A stretch of 64,000 nucleotides of DNA from Prostheceraeus crozeri (taxonomy: Eukaryota > Platyhelminthes > Polycladida > Euryleptidae). How positions within the stretch are numbered: the stretch's first letter is position 1; every line of letters begins with the position of its first letter. The notes beneath the pieces are model-generated. The model was not told the origin of the DNA. It searched no databases and worked only from the letters and a program-made list of their open reading frames with translations. This document shows, in pieces, positions 1 to 11,529 of the stretch. The DNA lies in contig CAJQUW010006815.1 in the NCBI GenBank assembly GCA_907163375.1, positions 62,001 through 126,000 on the forward strand. Direction: 5' to 3'. The translations under genes and the position numbers were made by a program.

Positions 1-120
1 CTTTCCATCATTGAATCGTTTTTCCAGTGTTTGCAAGACACCAAGACCACTTCGTGGCTTTCTGTCATCAACTTCAAGAAAATCTGAGTATTCATAGGTT
101 CCGGGACCAAGCTTCCGTTT
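1..120 (-). CDS. CIMAP2: CIMAP2 (LEXM) homologue, coding exon 4 (cut by window edge)
   Basis: Forty codons downstream of a TTACAG acceptor (121-126). It encodes KRKLGPGTYEYSDF followed by a KPRSGLGVLQT stretch, a second LGPGTY repeat in frame with exon 3. The exon runs off the left edge of the window, so the rest of the gene lies outside. Acceptor and frame are seen directly. Confidence 0.75.
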
Positions 121-2056
121 CTGTAATAAAATGAAAAAATAATACTCGTACGAGTATGTATGAATTTGCCGTGAATATAGTATTCTCTCTCTCTGTACAT
201 TGCTGTATATATTTTCATTAACTTCCACAATGTTTCTTTCGCTTCAGCATAATTCGAAAGCTTTCTATAGAGATGCATATTGCGCTCATATGAAGGCAAA
301 TATTTCTTCGACGATATTTTATGATGAAGATTAACAACCATGTTGACTCCTTCCAAAAATCTCGTGCAAGACAAATGAAGTCAAAACAGCCAAAATTGAG
401 CGACAATGAATTAATGACATGGGACAAAGCTGAGGTTTACAAGACTCGTCTGGAAATGCGTTTATTCTGCTTGACAAGAATTGAAAAGGAGCTTCTAAAT
501 CATTGATTCAAATTATTAATTATCCAAGTTTTGCATAAAATGTGGTTTGTTATGACACTGATTGTACAAGGTGTCATCATCAATCATGTGCGCAAACAAG
601 CAGCTCGATTTGATAAGGTCTTCTCAATGAAAGTAATTTTCCTGCATATCTTGCCGATTTGTTTGTGTAACATGGCTTTACAAAAAGATTTTTTGAATTT
701 CCAGTCATAATGGAATTCGCTAGGTAAACGGAACCATACCGATAACATTCGTGGTAGTAAATTTTCTTTTCAACAATGATGTAAGAATTGTCTTTTAATT
801 TTCACTTTTTCCATAGTCTCATATTCTTTGATCAAAGTCTTATAGATAAGTCTACTTCTTTTGCCACATGGATCAGTTAGATATGGATCATTTTTTAAAT
901 ATCGATAGTAAGGAACCCAAGTACTTGTAAAATGTCTTTCTTTGCTGTAAGCCTTGATATACTTCGACCAGCTCTTTGGTCATCGTCAGAAGAAAGGATT
1001 TTATAGGGTGACACAATTGAAAATTCATGCATGAAGAGAAGCATAGAGAAATACATATAATGACAAATGATGGGAACCGTTGAGTTCGAAGGAAAGGAAG
1101 GAAGTGGGCCTCTATGATCTATGTTCTGTATTGTCCATAAAATCAAATATGAAGTAGGCTACACAAAGCAGGAACAACGGAGGCACACTCAAGGTAAGTG
1201 TTACACACATAAAAAGTCTGAGAGGGCTTCTGGTTAAATTGTATTTAATGTGTTGAAAGAAATAAGAGTGAAAATTTTCACAACGCTTTGCTCATCGCAT
1301 GTTGAGCATTTTCAAGGGTACATGTAAAAATAAATGAAGAATATCACGATAAATTTTGCAGGAAGCTCTTCATCATGAAAATCGAAAGCGAGTACGTGAG
1401 TGTCATCGCCCTTCATTATCTGATCCTCTAAAGTTCTTTAAAATTTTTCTTTTTATAACCGCAATAACATCCTCTCCTTAAGTACATTATCAACTAAAAT
1501 CGCAGGATTGTTGAGGTCAATGGAATCGGAATTCTGGAATCTTGTTCGATGCAATTATCGGAATAATTCGACATTTAATGACTCTCAACTGGTGTAAATT
1601 GAAGTGTTTGCAGATTTGATTTACCATCATATTTGAGGAAAATAGCTGCCAGATTGTCATATGTCGACAATTTGATTTCCTCGCCCATCGTAAAATGATG
1701 GAATGAGGCTCTTCAGCCTTGTTAAGGAAAGTTTTTGACATTTTCATGCACATGAGAAATAGAAGAAAATTATCAAACATATTTCATTGTCAATATACAC
1801 GTCACCTAAGGACGTAATTCATCCTTCTCATAGCAGAAAAGAGTTGGATAACAATAAATGCATTGGACTTTCTCCAGAGTGCAGTACCTAGAATATTTTG
1901 AAAGTCCATGCATATCGACAAATATGATTTCCAACCCCTCTATAGTCATAAGTTGTGAGTCTAATTGGTTCACTTGAAGTAAGACTACGATCAATTAGCC
2001 GCTTTCAGAAACTAACAAAAACATATTCAAGAGGCAGCTGCATAAATGAGGCTATC
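121..2056. other. Intron 3 of CIMAP2, proximal part; nothing recognised
   Basis: AT-rich sequence between exon 4 and the first LINE remnant. A short CT-rich run lies near 181-200. The ORFs here are below 90 codons, in both strands, and show no domain I recognise. Confidence 0.5.
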
Positions 2057-2071
2057 GTCTATGATGACTAA

Positions 2072-2202
2072 TGAGGACATGATGGAGCTGGGAATATCTG
2101 CGGGTGATGCTCAGGACCGTTCTCGATGGAGAAGTCTCACATCGTCCAACCCTCAACAGAAGAGGAAAAGAAGACGTTAAAAGGAGAAAGTGAAGTAAGT
2201 AA
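2072..2202 (+). mobile_element. Severely 5'-truncated LINE copy with 15-bp target duplication
   Basis: A 131-bp insert bounded by identical 15-bp copies of GTCTATGATGACTAA (2057-2071 and 2203-2217). It encodes the last ~35 residues of a LINE ORF2 (a GISAGDAQDRSRWRSLT-type end followed by a basic tail and stop) and finishes with a short GTAA tail. Both the target duplication and the simple-repeat 3' tail are read directly. The tail resembles RTE-like LINEs, but the family is not settled. Confidence 0.75.
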
Positions 2203-2562
2203 GTCTATGATGACTAAATAGACATAACTTAATTAAGTCATTCACTAATAGTCGTGGAATGTCCGCCTATCATAAAATGCCTATCTTAAGTTCCCTGGAA
2301 CTGAAGTTGAGTGAAGCTATCTAAAGTTGACTAGAATTGACTCAAGGCTGCGACATCGCCAGAAGAAGTAAGTTGGTACTTGAATGACCAATAAATAGCT
2401 ACAAATTCAGCATGCGACTGCTTTTAACTCAGCGACTAGGCTGGACTTTTTCGTAACAAATGTTTAATTTTTCGTGCAGATTTTCACTTTTTTGCATTTA
2501 AAGACACCGAAATTAGCATTTCATCGGTCCTTTTATACGCATTTTGTCGTCACTATCATTAC

Positions 2563-3545
2563 TTACTCACTCACTCAGTGACTCCCGTTTCACGTCCGTT
2601 GAGCCCGTCGAACAGGTTGGACGATTTTTTCCAAATTGCGCGTCTCCATTTAACTCGATCGTTGGCGAGTGAGGGTTGGAGGTTCAGGATCTTCATATCT
2701 TCCGTTACTATTTAGAACCACGTCTCACAGGGTCTGCCGATCGATCTCTGTGCATTCGCCTTTCGACGTGACCGAACCAGCGGAGCCGCAGACGACGCAA
2801 AATGCACAACAGCTACACGACGAAACACACGTCCTATCCATTACCGAACACCTCACACTACATACAAAACAGCTTTTAAACGAAGCAAAATCTCAACACC
2901 ACCCTCTTCATCTCCTCACACAACAACCACCACCTCTCAGACAACAGAACCCCATAATTTTCAGCACAGGGACGTACCCCCACCCACACAGTCACCCAAG
3001 GCAACAAAAATCTGCTGCTCAAACAAACACAAGCACAAACAAAACAGCAAAGTCATTAACGCAATCCTTCCACAGTTCACAAATCAGAACAAACACTCGA
3101 CAGACATTAAAAGAACCCTCATTAAAAGAATGCTTTCACAATATAAACCCCTCTGTCCACTCTTCACCTCTTTGTCATCTATGCAAATCTCAACCGCACA
3201 ATACAGAACACCTCTTCTCCTTCACACACATACACGCGACGCTCACACCATGGGATCTGTGGGTTGCCCCATAGGTGATCGAAGCTCCTCCGCCGCTGAG
3301 AGCGGGCAATTGGCCGCCCAACATCTGAAGGCCCCCTGGACCCCTCCCAATGGCAAGGTGAGGATGCGTTGACACCACGACGCAAAATACAGCTAATGTC
3401 CTCTTGGCCCAATTTCCCTCCTTCTTCACTCTTTCGATCACTAAGCCTGACTCGCACATTCTTCCTATCATGGCATTGTCGGTCATCTGAAGCTTTTCCT
3501 TGTGGTTGGTCTTAATTGCCCAGTTTTTCACTTCCTTCATCAGTA
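2563..3545 (-). mobile_element. LINE ORF2 3' remnant (RTE-like), interrupted
   Basis: On the minus strand, 3545-3379 then 2806-2563 read as a LINE ORF2 C-terminus: a TDNAM-IxRM block, DISCILRR, then LRWFGHVERRMHRDR and a terminal segment ending in a GAGT/GTAA-type simple tail near 2563-2583. The RWFGHV motif is typical of the C-terminal part of RTE-like elements. Frameshifts are present. The copy is split at CILRR by the insertion at 2807-3378. Confidence 0.65.
2807..3378 (+). mobile_element. Second LINE 3' fragment nested in the first
   Basis: A 572-bp C-rich insert flanked by near-identical 13-bp duplications (GACGCAAAATGCA at 2794-2806; GACGCAAAATACA at 3379-3391). Its plus strand encodes a Pro/His/Gln-rich ORF ending SPLCHLCKSQPHNTEHLF then a TPWDLW block. 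A CxxC-x8-H-x4-H knuckle of this type occurs at the C-terminus of CR1-like LINE ORF2 proteins. A one-base shift separates the WDLW segment from the final LKAPWTPPNGKVRMR end. Base composition differs sharply from the surroundings. Confidence 0.7.
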
Positions 3546-3559
3546 GGCCTATATCTTAA

Positions 3560-4695
3560 TTTGGGGATAAAAAGTCAAGAATGCCTATATGCTGTCGAAT
3601 AAACATGCCTTGCTTGATGATCTGTCAGCGTCAGGTATGTAGCTGTATTTGTCAAGCTGATGAAACCATCTGTCAATTAATATAAATTTGCCATTCATTT
3701 GACATAGAGCTAAAAGCTCATGAATGTATTTCAAGTTTGACAATCGATTGCTTGCCTCATCAGAATCCAGTTTCACGGCAATTTTCATAGAAATTAGTAA
3801 AATAAATCATTAGGAATTCTCTCGCATCTTCTGATTGCGAAGTAATGGAAACTTCTCAGACTCTGAATTCTAATCATAAAAGGTAAATCTGTTATTGAAT
3901 ATCGTACAGTCTGAAACTAAAAGGAAGATTATTATTCGGTAAAGTTAATCAAATGACTATTCAAATCATTCAAAGATCATAAATATATATTTTTCTCTAC
4001 AGACCTACAATTTGTGTCTAAAATTCAATGAAAAAATTTGACCCAGAAAAGATCGGAGCATGGAAAATTTGAGGGGGGGGGGGCAGCCCCCTATCCTACG
4101 ACACTAAAAATCGCCCGGTCCTGATAGGGTTAAGCAAGAATGTGTGAATGAAGCGTTGTTGTGTCAAATCGTGCCTATAGAAATAAAAAGTGTCAGCATT
4201 AATGTACTCGTCATCAATTTTACTGTAACTAATCGCATTACTGCACCCAGCTCGCAAGAATCAAAGTTGGCAGAGTGGTAGTCAATTATTTATCAATTTA
4301 TGTCACCTGTGTTTACTCTCAAACAGACAATTTAAATATCTATGTTCCATATCTGTTTTCTCACGCTCAGTCATGATTCATATTATTGGACTATTCCGCG
4401 CTGTCGATGCACGCATTAGTATGGAGAAAGCTATGTACAGCGTTGTCGACTGAGCGCGCTGTAAGAGCTTGGATTCTGTGAAAGTGATTCATAACTAACA
4501 TCACCTTGGTTGAATACAGACACTTGCTGCAGACGAAGGATGGTTTTTTAACTTACCGTAGATCATTCGCGGGAAACAGCATATTAATTACGTAAAAGTA
4601 ATTACCGGTATATCACCTTTAGGCATGAATAATTTCAATATACCACAACAGAATTTAATGACAAGAAATGAAACGTATAGCTGTGTCTCACAAAC
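3560..4695. other. Intron 3 of CIMAP2, distal part
   Basis: No gene seen. A run of 12 G lies at about 4073-4084, followed by a GC-richer tract to 4135 that may be the end of a decayed repeat. No coding potential is recognised. Confidence 0.4.
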
Positions 4696-4866
4696 CTGTT
4701 CGCGCTTCAATTCCCATTGATCTTTGTACAATAAATGAGGTATTGCAGCCAAACGACTGACCTCATACGCACGTTGCCAACCGGGTCCAGATGCCTTTTC
4801 TCCTAAATTCTTTTCACTGAAATCACTCGTCGTGGTGATGACATCATAATAGCCAGGTCCAAGTTT
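4696..4866 (-). CDS. CIMAP2: CIMAP2 (LEXM) homologue, coding exon 3
   Basis: A 171-bp, 57-codon exon of phase 0 at both ends, between a TTTTAG acceptor and a GTTTGT donor (4695). It encodes a LGPGYYDV repeat, the conserved stretch SGPGWQRAYEV, and a basic end. LGPG-x-Y is the signature of the sperm-tail PG-rich repeat, and the GPGWQRA block is what points to CIMAP2/LEXM rather than the ODF3 or STPG relatives. The reading frame is open throughout and the phases agree with the flanking exons. Confidence 0.78.
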
Positions 4867-7573
4867 CTAAAATGTAAATTCATTTGCTTCAGAGCCTTAC
4901 ATGACAATAAATTTATCATTAGTTGTTAATAGGCAAATAAAAACACCATTATAACGTTAGAGCTATATGACAGTGTGAAATTCTAGTGTTAGAAAGCGAT
5001 ATATCATACCAAACGAAAGGATTCGGAGTCGTCCTTGAAATACAACATCCATGATGAGCTATATGTTACATAGTCTAAATAAATAGTTTGAAAGTTAAGG
5101 CTTACTATATAAAGATACAATTAGTGATGAAAGTTGGCTATGACAAAGAAATGTGAACCCATTATGTCTGTTTGAAAAAAGTAATTGTTGTAGTTATGGA
5201 AGGGGGGTTCGTAAAAAGACGCGTATGACACGGTGATGTAGCAGGTAGGATGAATGATTCATAAATCCGTTGAACAATATTAATTTGCCTTCTTTATACA
5301 TACAAGTACATTATATTCATCCGAATTTCGAAAGCATGTCAAAACATCAGGGACCACATCAAAGCAATGAAGAATAACGTTAACTGATATAAATGTGGAG
5401 TTTTGTTTAACTTCGAATATATTTTACAACATTTATTTAATATTATATTATGTGTTTATATTATATTTACATTACATTTAACACATCGTTGAGAATAATT
5501 GTTAAAAAATTATTGCTAAGAATAGACATACTCGTATTTAATAATTATTGTAATACGAGCATTGTGAAGAATTTGGACAAGGAAATATGGTTCCATCAAT
5601 CGAGTGAACCATTCGCTAAGTGAATCGTGAAATTCCCATTAACTTCCTCTCCATTTTGTTGTTCATGGGTTTTATGTTTAATTCTCGCCTACTTTAGCAG
5701 TAGCCGTACTTTAGCAGTATTACCTTAGCAGTAGTTTCTTTTAAATTAGTTATCTATAGATTCTATGTGTACTGTACTTTGCCATCTCGTTCCATCTGAC
5801 GGTGTTCACTTCTGGCATGATATTCTAATGTATGGATTTGCATGTACCTGATGCTGGTCGCCTGGTGCGTCCGAAAGGTCTCGTCTGAATACAGCAAACT
5901 TTTATTGGCAACAAGGATTTCTCTCAACCTATATAGTAAATACATTTCGTAGCAACATCTCAGTTTCTCATTTATTCAGAGTACGATGGGGCTTACATGA
6001 GCTTATTGCAATATCAATAATCTATATGCCTACAGCTACAATGCATGATGCGTATTTCCTATTGCGAGTACGTATTATTAGATGTTGATTTTATTCCTTT
6101 AACTTGATTTCCTTTTATGATCATCTGTCACATGATAGTCGCGAATGCATAAATTTGAAACTGTTGTAACTGGAGGAATGGCAACTTTGATGAATCAGCT
6201 CAGACATGCATGTAGTTGTCTGAACAGAAGAGAGAAGCCAACTACAGGTGAATCAGAATCTGTGATTTTACTTAATTTTTTAAAAAACAGATGAGGATTG
6301 AAATCATTTGCTATCATTCGTGTACACGACTGTTACCCTAAAGTTAGAGGATGCTGACATTATTTTAGCATTGACGAAGTCTGTGTAATGCTCAAAAAAA
6401 TTTCCAATATTCCCGTAAATTTACATAATATACAATATACAAACCCGAAGAATTTCCACCGAAGTTAAGTAAGTTTAATAATTGGGTGCGGTCTTGGATT
6501 AAATGCTTTGCAATTAACTTACGAAATTGTTTGTCGTATAAAACATTGTGCAAACACAAGTAAGATATACATATTTCCGGGTATTCAAGTGTGAGCTAGA
6601 GGTGCGAATGCATAGCGGGTCCACATTGTTAATGAAAGTCTCGTTATATAGTTCCAAGAAATAATGTCAGAAATTGGTGTTAAGTAGAGTTGAACGGAAT
6701 AAATAATAAGACGACAAGAAATATATGAATGAAATAGCATATCTACATACTAAAGATGTTAGACCTAAGAAATAAAATTAATTTAGATATTTTCTGTTAC
6801 TATCAAATCTGAAAGAGATAACAAAAGTTAAATGCAATACCATGAAAGAATTTTGATAATTACAATACGAAAATATCACACGCTAAATTCAAACGGATAC
6901 ATACAACATTTACAAGTAGACCTTTGCCATTTTCAGAACATTATTTTCAAGATGACGGGAGTGATAGACTAATTACTAATGAGCTGTATATGGTTGCACG
7001 GGCTTATGTTTTATCGCTTTATTGCAGCTACTCAGTGGTGTACTATTTAAGATAGGAACAATGTCAATAACGTTGATCATAGTAATAGCAGCAACAATGA
7101 TAAATATGAACAATATATTCAGAGCAAATTTCTCGGTAGAAAAGGATATCTAGTCTTTTCCTTTTGAGATCTGAGTGTCGATGACCCATGTCAGTCGACT
7201 ACACCCAAACAATTACATGTATATTATGAACAATTAGATCAAATAAATTGAAGTAATTCACATGACTGAAGATGCATTTGTAAGTGAATGTCAAAAGCAT
7301 TTACTTTCCATAAAAGCGAATATTTGTTGAGCATTCAGTCGTGTATTCTGCTTCAAAATCAATTAATGCAGCATGACAGTAAAATGATCAGTTTAAGTCA
7401 TGAACCAGAATAAAAAATTTTTTAGCGTCTTCGAGCATTGATAACATCTCTTCTGATAGTTATGCAAGAAAGGCAACCAATTTTGAACTCGAACAGTATT
7501 GGTTGTCGATTTAATTATATGTCAGTAAAGCAAAAATAATTGAGAAATTCAATTTATGAACTTTTCAACTCAC
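4867..7573. other. Intron 2 of CIMAP2; nothing recognised
   Basis: AT-rich, no ORF above 60 codons, no clear repeat boundary. It looks like ordinary intron. Confidence 0.5.
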
Positions 7574-7652
7574 AGTATCTACCGAGGTATGACCAACTTG
7601 TGTGAATGTACCAGGAACCTTCCTGTTTGGATGAACACCTGAGATATCGAAT
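7574..7652 (-). CDS. CIMAP2: CIMAP2 (LEXM) homologue, coding exon 2
   Basis: A 79-bp exon between an AG acceptor (TTTCAG just upstream on the minus strand) and a GTGAGT donor at 7573. After one leftover base it encodes 26 whole codons, FDISGVHPNRKVPGTFTQVG and on, ending on a codon boundary. The next exon also begins on a codon boundary. The PGTF motif resembles the degenerate PG-rich repeats of sperm-tail proteins. The preceding intron (7653-16121) contains the GGCX-like gene on the other strand. The splice sites are read directly; the function is inferred from family resemblance. Confidence 0.72.
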
Positions 7653-7754
7653 CTGAAATAATGAGGAGAAATAATTGACTTTCCATAGAATCATTAATCA
7701 CAATCAGATTGTCAAATGATATAAGATACACGTGAGCTAGAGAAACTTGTGCAC

Positions 7755-7763
7755 TATATAAAG
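7755..7763 (+). promoter_or_regulatory. Candidate TATA box for the GGCX-like gene
   Basis: TATATAAAG lies 57 bp upstream of the ATG at 7820. This spacing suits a short 5' leader on an intronless gene. No experimental start is available, and the AT-rich background makes chance matches common. Confidence 0.45.
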
Positions 7764-7819
7764 GTTGTTAAATATGAAATCTGTGAATTTTAAGATAGAA
7801 GCAGTAAACGCCAACCATC

Positions 7820-9397
7820 ATGAAATATTACATGTTTTCTCGGATGTTTGCCATTTTAATGACAATTGATTTGCTTACAGAGAGAAGAAAATCATTCCTG
7901 AAAGGAAATGAAATTGCTACTCCAAAGAAATGCAAATTTCCGTTGTTTGATAATTGGATCCAATTTAGCAACATGGAGAATATGGTGATCTACATTAGTA
8001 TGTTAATTGCACTGTCACATTATGTTTTCAGTGGCAAAGTATTTGGATTAAAATTTTATTTCATATTTTACTGCAACTCTTTGTTACAAGATGTGTTAAC
8101 ATGGAACAACCACAGTGTCTTGTATGCTCTACTTACTCTGGACATCATTTTAGTAGAATGCTTCGCGGAAAAGTGCAATGATCAGATACTTACCACAAGA
8201 TGGATAAAGTCTATGTTTAGAATTCAGCTATCATGGGTCTACTTAATGGCAGCGATAAAGAAATGTGATCAAGATTGGATAAGTTGTCAATCTCTCCCAT
8301 TTTATGCTGACCACTGGGTTTTTAATTTTGTTGATTGGATTTTATATCCCTTCGAAAAAATTATTAAATCAAACGCGAGAGTAATATTCCTTCATGTTGG
8401 AGGTTTATTCGTCGATGGTTCTCTTCCTTTCTTACTCAATTGTAAAAAATGTCGAAAAATTGGCTTAATATTGAGTTACAGCTTTCACATCATGAATTCG
8501 TTCATGTTCAGAATTGGAATGTTTCCCTATGTAATGATTTTGTCAAATATATGGTTCGAAAAATCATCTGATATCAAAAGAGCAATTTCTTTTCTAGGAA
8601 AATTTTCTTCAAAAATTCGGCAGTTTTCATCTTTGGAGCTTAAATGCAAACTGACGGTCAGCGGTACGTCAAAACTGACAAAAATAACCGTTCTCTTTTA
8701 TAGTGTACTTCAAATCAGTTTGCCGCACATTCATTATGCTTTGCCTGGTTTACAGTCTTGGCGCGGCAGTCTCTATGGAATTTCATGGGATATGATGGTT
8801 TACCAATGGCGAGCAGCAAAATCTTCAGCCAAACTAACTTCGATAATCGATCAATCGGATATCTATATCAATATCGATGCCTTTGTAGACAGACATCAAT
8901 ATCGATGGAAATTTCATCCTAAGACAATACAGCAACTATCTAAATGTCTTAAAAATAGTTTTGTGGCAGAGATTGGGATAGCACCAAAAAATTACACTTT
9001 TAACTTAGATTTATGGCTTTCAATCAACGAAAGACCTTTCCAGCAGGTAATTGATTCAAATGCGAATTTATGGGATGAAAATGGTTGGCAATGGACAAAA
9101 TCAACGTCTTGGATGAGAGCATTATCAGAGAATAACGCAAATAAGAAACTATTCACGTCTTCCTCATCACTTTTTGAGGGTACACCAGGACAACGGATAA
9201 CGTTCTACAATAATCACGGTAATGATGGAAAAAGATCATTCATCAAAATCCAAAAGGGTGCAATCAAAATCGTAAGTGCAGGAAGTATACTATTGATTAC
9301 ACTTTTGCATGTGAAGAGATACCAACTTCCTGAAGGAAAAATTACCATGTTCATTGTACCACCACAACACGCCTTGTTTGAGCTTAACGAGTCGTAG
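7820..9397 (+). CDS. GGCX: Vitamin K-dependent gamma-carboxylase-like protein, intronless
   Basis: A 525-residue open frame with several hydrophobic segments, matching the membrane domain of gamma-glutamyl carboxylase, an ER enzyme that carboxylates Glu residues using reduced vitamin K. Family landmarks in order: TWNNHSVLYALL (about 95-106), AIKKCDQDW (145-153, whose second Lys at 148 aligns with the lysine proposed as catalytic base), HVGGLFVDGSLPFLL (192-206), MNSFMFRIGMFPYVM (225-239) and LYGISWDMMVY (318-328). It is shorter than the ~750-residue vertebrate enzyme, chiefly at the C-terminus. No introns interrupt it, unlike vertebrate GGCX, and it lies antisense in CIMAP2 intron 1. AATAAA occurs at 9673. 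Whether it acts on Glu or is a paralogue cannot be told. Confidence 0.85.
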   Translation: MKYYMFSRMFAILMTIDLLTERRKSFLKGNEIATPKKCKFPLFDNWIQFSNMENMVIYISMLIALSHYVFSGKVFGLKFYFIFYCNSLLQDVLTWNNHSVLYALLTLDIILVECFAEKCNDQILTTRWIKSMFRIQLSWVYLMAAIKKCDQDWISCQSLPFYADHWVFNFVDWILYPFEKIIKSNARVIFLHVGGLFVDGSLPFLLNCKKCRKIGLILSYSFHIMNSFMFRIGMFPYVMILSNIWFEKSSDIKRAISFLGKFSSKIRQFSSLELKCKLTVSGTSKLTKITVLFYSVLQISLPHIHYALPGLQSWRGSLYGISWDMMVYQWRAAKSSAKLTSIIDQSDIYINIDAFVDRHQYRWKFHPKTIQQLSKCLKNSFVAEIGIAPKNYTFNLDLWLSINERPFQQVIDSNANLWDENGWQWTKSTSWMRALSENNANKKLFTSSSSLFEGTPGQRITFYNNHGNDGKRSFIKIQKGAIKIVSAGSILLITLLHVKRYQLPEGKITMFIVPPQHALFELNES

Positions 9398-9429
9398 TGC
9401 TCTGACAGACAAAAAATGTGACACAAAAT

Positions 9430-11110
9430 GTATATGTCAATTTATTCAGCACACATGCACAGTAACTAGTGAATACATATATGCTCTGTATGAATTTCAT
9501 TTCTGTCTTTAGAAATTGAAATGTCTCGTCAACGGAAACCTTGAGAGAATTATTGTCATAAACTAACCCTATTTTCTCGAATATAACTAGCGGATTACAG
9601 CTTTTAACACTTTAAGTGCTTAGTTCTTTTGGGGTCGGGTTACAGTAATTTTGAACATTGATGATGAGGCGGAATAAAAAAGGCAAAAGTAGAAGAAAAG
9701 ATGATTCCGACAAGGACAACGCACTTGAGACGTCGGTGTAGTAAGAAGTAAAACCAGAAGCCTTTGTTGAGTGACGATGCAGCATTGGCAACTTCGTTTT
9801 TTTATTCGGTCTTTATCGATTAGTTGAGCTATTAGCGATTCCATAATCTTTTTGAAGAAGATCAAGCGCCATACAAGTTTATCGGTTCAGTCGGTTCAAG
9901 TTTATCAAAATGAAAAAGGAGAATATGCTTCACGGTCGTTCAATTCCAAGTTTTAAATTAGATTTGTAACAGAAGCGAAATTTGTAATCTGAAATTTGCC
10001 AGGTGGTCATTTTCTACAAACCCATGACATCGGTTTTTTTGCCTACCAAGAGAGGTAAACACATTTTAATTATCATCATCACTTTCAATTTTTTTCGATG
10101 AACAACTTTATGTATTCCCACAGTGATCGATGTTTCATCATATGTATGCTACTATTTCTGCCTACTTCCTTGTCATTTCTTCGTTATATTCGAAATATTT
10201 TTTTCCATTGAGCAAACTGGCTCATTATTCGTCAATTAAAATTCTAAACGTGTCATAAAACTACTGTTTATTTTCCATTGTTTCAAATACAAAGTTGATC
10301 AAATGAACAATCTCTGTAACATCCATGTATAGCTATAGGCAAACTACTAAACGCATAATGGCAGTTTCGAATTATAAAAAAATTGGTAGCAAGTAAAGGC
10401 AACAGTAGAAATTTTTATTTCATTCTCGTACTTTTCATACTTTAACCTAGGAATTAAAAGATCGAGAAGTATATTTCCTTCTTGTTTTAATGCCTATGTA
10501 GGAAAGTCAACAATCCCTGTGCATGAGATAACAATGAAAATGTATCTCTTTAACAGGTGCTTCTACTCTATGATGTTTGCAAGAAATACTACAGTGGCAA
10601 CAAAATAATCTTGAACATGAGTTATGTTGACTAGTTAAAAATCAAGAACTGATGATAAGACCAACCAAAGAGAGCGGAAGATACAAAGACTGTCAACTCG
10701 TGTCCTACTTAGAAACAAGTGTACAATCTCGGAGCAAAATATTTATACGGGATTGTACACCTTGAGAAAGCACTATTAGATTCATGCAGATTGCGGACTT
10801 GCGGTTTCTATCTACGATTTTGCCTTTGTATACTTTAATATTGATTAAATAGGCGCACTGATTCCAAATGGCAATAAAAAAGCTGATCATCATTTATAAT
10901 TACGAATGTGAGCAATTTCTTTAGTCATTACATCATTTTTTTAAAAAATAAACTTTTACGTCATATGCACTTGCACTTGCACAACATTTTCTCGCTCACT
11001 TCATTTAAACACCGACTACATGATCAAGAGAGATGATTAGATGAATAACAAAACAGTAGACAAGCCTACCGAAACTCTAACGAAGTTATACTTGCATGAA
11101 TGTCTGCTTG
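9430..11110. other. Intron 1 of CIMAP2, no gene seen
   Basis: AT-rich sequence 3' of the GGCX-like gene. ORFs are below 85 codons and unrecognised. A possible polyadenylation signal at 9673 is the only feature noted. Confidence 0.45.
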
Positions 11111-11115
11111 AAATA

Positions 11116-11330
11116 TCATTTCAAAATGTACATGTCATTCAAGGTGCCATCGGTGATACGACTTCTGACTTTCGAAGCAAAGGTCCCAGTGACGTTGAAG
11201 GCAAGCTCGCACTCCACGCTAGCTGTTGGCACAGAACGAAGCCATCTTGCCACAAATGATAACAGCTTACCTCGGACCTTTGTTACAAGAAAACGATCTA
11301 ATTCCTTTCGCACGACGGATTCCGTGGCCG
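11116..11330 (-). pseudogene. hAT transposase C-terminal dimerisation remnant
   Basis: The minus strand encodes about 65 residues ending ARWLRSVPTASVECELAFN followed by a V-x-SKVRSR and L-x-ILK pattern. This fits the hAT C-terminal dimerisation motif (small residues, S-x-E-x-x-F, G, R-x-R-L, LxFLK). The sequence upstream on the minus strand is GC-richer and carries no full transposase. It is a fossil fragment. Confidence 0.6.
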
Positions 11331-11419
11331 ATTTGCGCTTTAGAAAAAGAATGGGAAAATGTTGTGTGCATTTTGTTTTTCCTTTGCTAGTAATTTCGTA
11401 ACTAAAGACTGATGGATGA

Positions 11420-11525
11420 AGAAGTCAATCCTCAAAAACCTTGGGATTTTATGATCGAAAATCCCGGGATTTGAATCCCGAAATTTTTGAAAGATCCCCA
11501 GATCCGGGATTTCGGGATTGTACAC
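11420..11525. repeat. CCCGGGATTT-type repeat tract
   Basis: Reiterated GGGATT/AATCCC words including an inverted CCCGGGATTTGAATCCCG core. It borders the hAT remnant and may be part of the same or another decayed transposon. Confidence 0.35.
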
Positions 11526-11529
11526 CCCA

